Of a DNA stretch of 9,673 nt, positions 7,892 through 9,673 are shown in pieces (positions within the stretch are counted from its first letter, which is position 1; every line of letters begins with the position of its first letter). The notes beneath the pieces were generated by a model. It saw nothing but the letters and a program-made list of their open reading frames with translations, did no database searches and was not told the origin of the DNA. The DNA is from CAZGQY01 sp964528035 (GTDB lineage: Bacteria > Pseudomonadota > Gammaproteobacteria > Methylococcales > UBA1147). The stretch lies in NCBI GenBank assembly GCA_964528035.1, contig CAZGQY010000161.1, forward strand, positions 1-9,673, written 5' to 3'. The translations under genes were made by a program, and so were the position numbers.

Positions 7892-7925
7892 CACATCCTT
7901 TGAGTATCTGATTTCAAAGGATGTG
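7892..7925. terminator. Perfect 12-bp hairpin, possible terminator
   Basis: CACATCCTTTGA (7892-7903) pairs perfectly with TCAAAGGATGTG (7914-7925) across a 10-nt loop. On the minus strand the stem is followed by GGCTATTTAATAT, which is only loosely T-rich, so intrinsic termination is uncertain. It lies just downstream, in the leftward direction, of the decayed genes at 8056-8705 and could have ended their transcript. Confidence 0.4.
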
Positions 7926-7982
7926 CTGAGTAAATAGCTCAATATTACATACATAGTATTGTATCTAGCCAACAATTCAAAA

Positions 7983-8091
7983 GACTCTGTTCGCGTTTGT
8001 TGTTGGTAGCCAATAAATACGCCTTGTTTGCATATAAGTGCCCTATCTAAAGGCATTAAAAGAATAACCAACAGTTAACGCGAACAGAGCC
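7983..8091. mobile_element. 109-bp miniature inverted-repeat element (MITE) with 8-bp target duplication
   Basis: The left end GACTCTGTTCGCGTT and the reverse complement of the right end GGCTCTGTTCGCGTT match in 14 of 15 bases. After three mismatches both continue TGTTGGT, giving terminal inverted repeats of about 25 bp. The element is flanked by the perfect direct repeat ATTCAAAA at 7975-7982 and 8092-8099. The interior is too short for a transposase, so it must have been moved in trans. An 8-bp duplication fits IS1595-, IS6- or ISL3-like transposases; the GGCTCTGTT end alone does not decide. It interrupts the leftward reading frame at 8056-8277. Confidence 0.85.
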
Positions 8092-8277
8092 ATTCAAAAA
8101 TAAGAAGTAAAACATGGCTCGATCTAATGTCAACATCTCTTGTGCGATGATATTGCCAGAACCCATCTCTTCTGGATCAATAATTCTTATTGTACCAAAC
8201 TCAAAGAGCCGCTGAACAAAACCCTTCCATATACTTAATGGAGCAACTGTATATAAGGAGATCGTATTGAGTTTTTG
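8056..8277 (-). pseudogene. Unidentified coding remnant cut by the 109-bp element
   Basis: A minus-strand frame of 73 codons with no start runs from a stop at 8278-8280 to a stop at 8056. Its body has natural composition (IWKGFVQRLFEFGTIRIIDP, then residues around LTLDRAMFYFLFLN). The last ~11 codons are read from the inserted miniature element. Without the insertion and one copy of the duplication, the frame would run only about ten codons further. It overlaps the end of the zinc-ribbon fragment in another frame, so it may be that gene's frameshifted continuation or a separate gene. No family is recognised. Confidence 0.35.
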
Positions 8278-8705
8278 TTACTCTGACCTCGAATATATTC
8301 TTGGAGGGGCAACAACAGCGCGTTATTAGGATCGTCGCTTAAAAGAAGTTGTGTTTTGATCCGATGATATTTGAAGTCATACACCTGGCCATGAAAAAGC
8401 CTGCGTTCAAGGATAGCGTGCCGGAGGTTGGAGACCTTTTTTGCTCGGTCGCGCAAACGAAGAAACGGGAGGTACGGCTCAAACTTATCGATCCACCGCT
8501 TGGCACTTGTGGCGCTTATCGTAATGCCGTATTTCTTCCCTGCTAATTTACTGGCGTTCTCAAGTGTGGCAAAGCGGTTGTAGCGCGAAAGAACGTCAAC
8601 AATCACACGGAGCGGGAACCTGTGGTGTTTCGTCAGAAGCGGAGTAAATTTCTTATGGCAGGAACTGCAAAAATAGAGCTGGATAAGCTGGCTTTGCTGA
8701 TTCCA
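8235..8705 (-). pseudogene. Truncated zinc-ribbon/HTH protein, transposase-like N-terminal region
   Basis: The minus strand is open for 156 codons, from a stop at 8706-8708 to the stop at 8235-8237. Near the beginning is a zinc-ribbon half, YFCSSCHKKFTP (CxxC at 8658-8669). It is followed by a basic linker, a helix-turn-helix-like segment (about VIVDVLSRYNRF to SATSAKRWIDKF) and a C-terminal part with GQVYDFKYHRIKTQLLL. A zinc ribbon needs a second CxxC, expected ~20 residues earlier, but that DNA is instead an IS91-type transposase fragment on the other strand. The gene is therefore 5'-truncated. The GTG at 8606 could be picked as a start but would discard clearly related sequence. The exact family and activity are unknown; a DNA-binding or transposase-associated role is likely. 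Confidence 0.55.
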
Positions 8706-8732
8706 TCACCACGCAAACATCGCCATCGCTAT

Positions 8733-8979
8733 TATTACGTACCGGTCTATTTAGGGTCAATTGTTTCACGTTCAGACGGACAATTCGAACATTGCTAATA
8801 ATTAATCAAGGAGGAGTCCGTAGCGCAGCGTAGGAAGCTCCTTGAGGTCTTTGTCCTTGGAGTGAAAGTTATAATTCTAATTATGAGCAATGTTAGATTT
8901 CGTTTGATCGCTTCTAAACTTGATTTCTTAGGCTACGCGATCGTGGAGCAAAGCACCTCAAATAAGCCGAAACGTAACA
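8733..8979. mobile_element. ~247-bp miniature inverted-repeat element inside the IS91 transposase remnant
   Basis: The ends (left, and right reverse-complemented) share the pattern TTACGTnnCGGnnTATTT followed by nnGGT, about 18 of 25 bases. The flanking GCTAT is duplicated at 8728-8732 and 8980-8984, a 5-bp target duplication. Excision in silico rejoins the transposase reading frame exactly. The interior has no transposase and contains a stop for the host frame (8796-8798), so the element is non-autonomous and inactivated its host. The transposase family that moved it is not identified. Confidence 0.75.
8788..8894. repeat. Nested palindrome inside the 247-bp element
   Basis: AACATTGCTAATAATTA (8788-8804) pairs with TAATTATGAGCAATGTT (8878-8894), 16 of 17 bases. 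Within it TCAAGGAG (8806-8813) pairs with CTCCTTGA (8838-8845) around a 24-nt loop. The element can thus fold into a multi-stem structure. It may be part of the element's own architecture or an older insertion nested within it; no flanking duplication is obvious. Confidence 0.55.
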
Positions 8980-9419
8980 GCTATCACGGCGTTCTGGCAC
9001 CGAATGCCCCGTTACGGCAAGCGGTGACCGCCTATGCCGGTTTGTCTTTGAGTGATCAACCGGTTTTACCCGATCAAAACCCCGTTAACACGGAAGATTT
9101 AACGGGAGGTCACTCTAAAATGCCGTCCTCTACCGTTTACCTGTGGGCGATGTTGATCGCTCGCATCTATGAAATCCTTCCGCTGGTGTGCACTCAATGC
9201 GGTGGTGAGATGGCGATCATTGCTTTTATCACTGACGCAGACCCGATTCAGCGCGCCCTCAACCCTATCGGCGAACCCACCAGACCGCCTCAAATTGCGT
9301 CTGCCCATGCACCGCCAGTGGAATGGGATACGGGTTTTGATCAAACGCCTCTTCCGGAATCGGGACAACACGCTGAACCGGTACCAGAATTTGAATATGA
9401 TCAAACCGTCAATGGGTAA

Positions 9420-9648
9420 CTCTAGAAGATTCAATTTTTAAGTGCTGTACCAAAAACTTATTGGAACCGGCATAGGGAAGCTATTGTCTTTCGCTCTGAG
9501 AATCCGCATTCACCACAAGTTTATTGCATTGAGAGTGCATCAATAGGTATTTTCATTGCCTGTCACGACACCGATATTCATTTTTGTCAATAAAATCCTT
9601 GTCATAAGCAGGGAAAGGGTAGCTTCTCAATAACCCGTGGCAGACGGT
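9420..9648. other. Non-coding flank right of the IS91 remnant
   Basis: No convincing gene is seen here. The plus strand is open from 9426 to 9593 for 55 codons, but without a start or a recognisable motif. A GAAC at 9464-9467 is the tetranucleotide typical of IS91-type end/target junctions, but it is too short to mark the element's boundary. Confidence 0.4.
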
Positions 9649-9673
9649 AAAAAAGTTAAAAAAACACTTGACA
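9649..9673 (+). promoter_or_regulatory. A-tracts followed by consensus -35 TTGACA at the window edge
   Basis: Two phased A-tracts (9649-9654 and 9658-9664) precede a perfect TTGACA at 9668-9673. This is the layout of an UP-element-assisted strong sigma-70 promoter, often seen before rRNA or tRNA operons in Gammaproteobacteria. The -10 box and start site would lie outside the window, so this is half a promoter. Confidence 0.45.

Larger units (their letters stand above)
8676..9419 (+). pseudogene. IS91-family transposase C-terminal remnant, split by a miniature element
   Basis: Two plus-strand pieces are in the same frame. The first encodes LDKLALLIPSPRKHRHRY (up to 8732). The second starts at 8985 with HGVLAPNAPLRQAVTA, then STVYLWAMLIARIYEILPL, a CTQCGGEM cysteine pair and AFITDADPIQ, ending at 9419. 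Removing 8733-8984 (the insert plus one copy of the duplication) restores RHRYHGVLAPN, the continuous IS91/Y2-transposase motif. The N-terminal zinc-binding and catalytic tyrosine parts are absent; the left boundary lies near 8670-8690, where the minus-strand zinc-ribbon gene begins. The ATG at 8862 is inside the inserted element, so a 185-residue call from there would be an artefact. The intact enzyme family moves DNA by rolling-circle transposition; this copy is inactive. Confidence 0.85.

Noticed and set aside
7883..8071. Minus-strand 62-codon frame
   Set aside because: It begins inside the 109-bp miniature element and runs out across its left end and target duplication, so it is not a conserved gene.
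8784..8900. Integron attC-like site (GTTAGAT after an imperfect palindrome)
   Set aside because: The partner box reads TTCGAAC and does not fit RYYYAAC. There is no cassette structure or integrase, and the palindrome lies inside a bounded insertion.
8862..8981. ATG at 8862 as the true start of a 185-residue protein
   Set aside because: The first ~39 codons are read from the inserted miniature element; similarity to IS91 transposase starts only after it.
9099..9434. Minus-strand 111-codon and plus-strand 90-codon frames over the IS91 remnant
   Set aside because: The remaining frame carries clear IS91 transposase motifs, so these are overlapping shadows.
9426..9593. 55-codon plus-strand open frame after the IS91 remnant
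   Set aside because: It has no start codon, ribosome binding site or recognisable motif, and its length is within chance for this composition.
1..9673. CRISPR array, tRNA or rRNA gene within the window
   Set aside because: No regularly spaced repeats and no cloverleaf or rRNA signature were seen on either strand.

Overview
The window looks like accessory DNA from a Gram-negative bacterium, most likely a gammaproteobacterium. The reasons are moderate GC (mid-40s % by eye), Shine-Dalgarno-led genes, IS91-type transposase remains and a cyclase/ATPase/TPR regulator of a type common in Proteobacteria. I cannot name the organism. The left half carries two very large intact genes facing each other. 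The right half is a graveyard of mobile-element debris.

Layout: (1) At the left edge only the first 12 codons of a leftward gene are visible; they resemble the start of an exported protein. (2) A divergent regulatory region (37-250) contains short repeats. (3) A rightward 1278-residue gene (251-4087) encodes a fatty-acid alpha-dioxygenase-type heme peroxidase fused to a cytochrome P450. (4) A 302-bp convergent intergenic region (4088-4389) holds two inverted copies of a ~60-bp repeat, one at the 3' end of each flanking gene; a shorter third copy lies in the promoter region at 121-142. (5) A leftward 1087-residue gene (4390-7653) encodes a class III nucleotide cyclase domain, an AAA-type ATPase and a TPR region. 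(6) From 7654 to 9673 there are decayed fragments: a 109-bp miniature inverted-repeat element with an 8-bp target duplication, a truncated zinc-ribbon/HTH gene, and an IS91-type transposase C-terminus split by a second ~247-bp miniature element with a 5-bp duplication. The right edge ends in an A-tract-flanked perfect -35 hexamer.

Functionally, the dioxygenase half is predicted to make 2-hydroperoxy fatty acids. The fused P450 has lost the usual I-helix acid and carries an arginine beside that position, so it could consume the hydroperoxide (isomerase, lyase or peroxygenase) rather than activate O2. This would be a single-chain oxylipin enzyme, analogous in plan to fungal DOX-CYP fusions but with an alpha-dioxygenase-type first half. 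The neighbouring cyclase may be unrelated. Their convergent arrangement and the shared 3' repeats are the only physical links visible.
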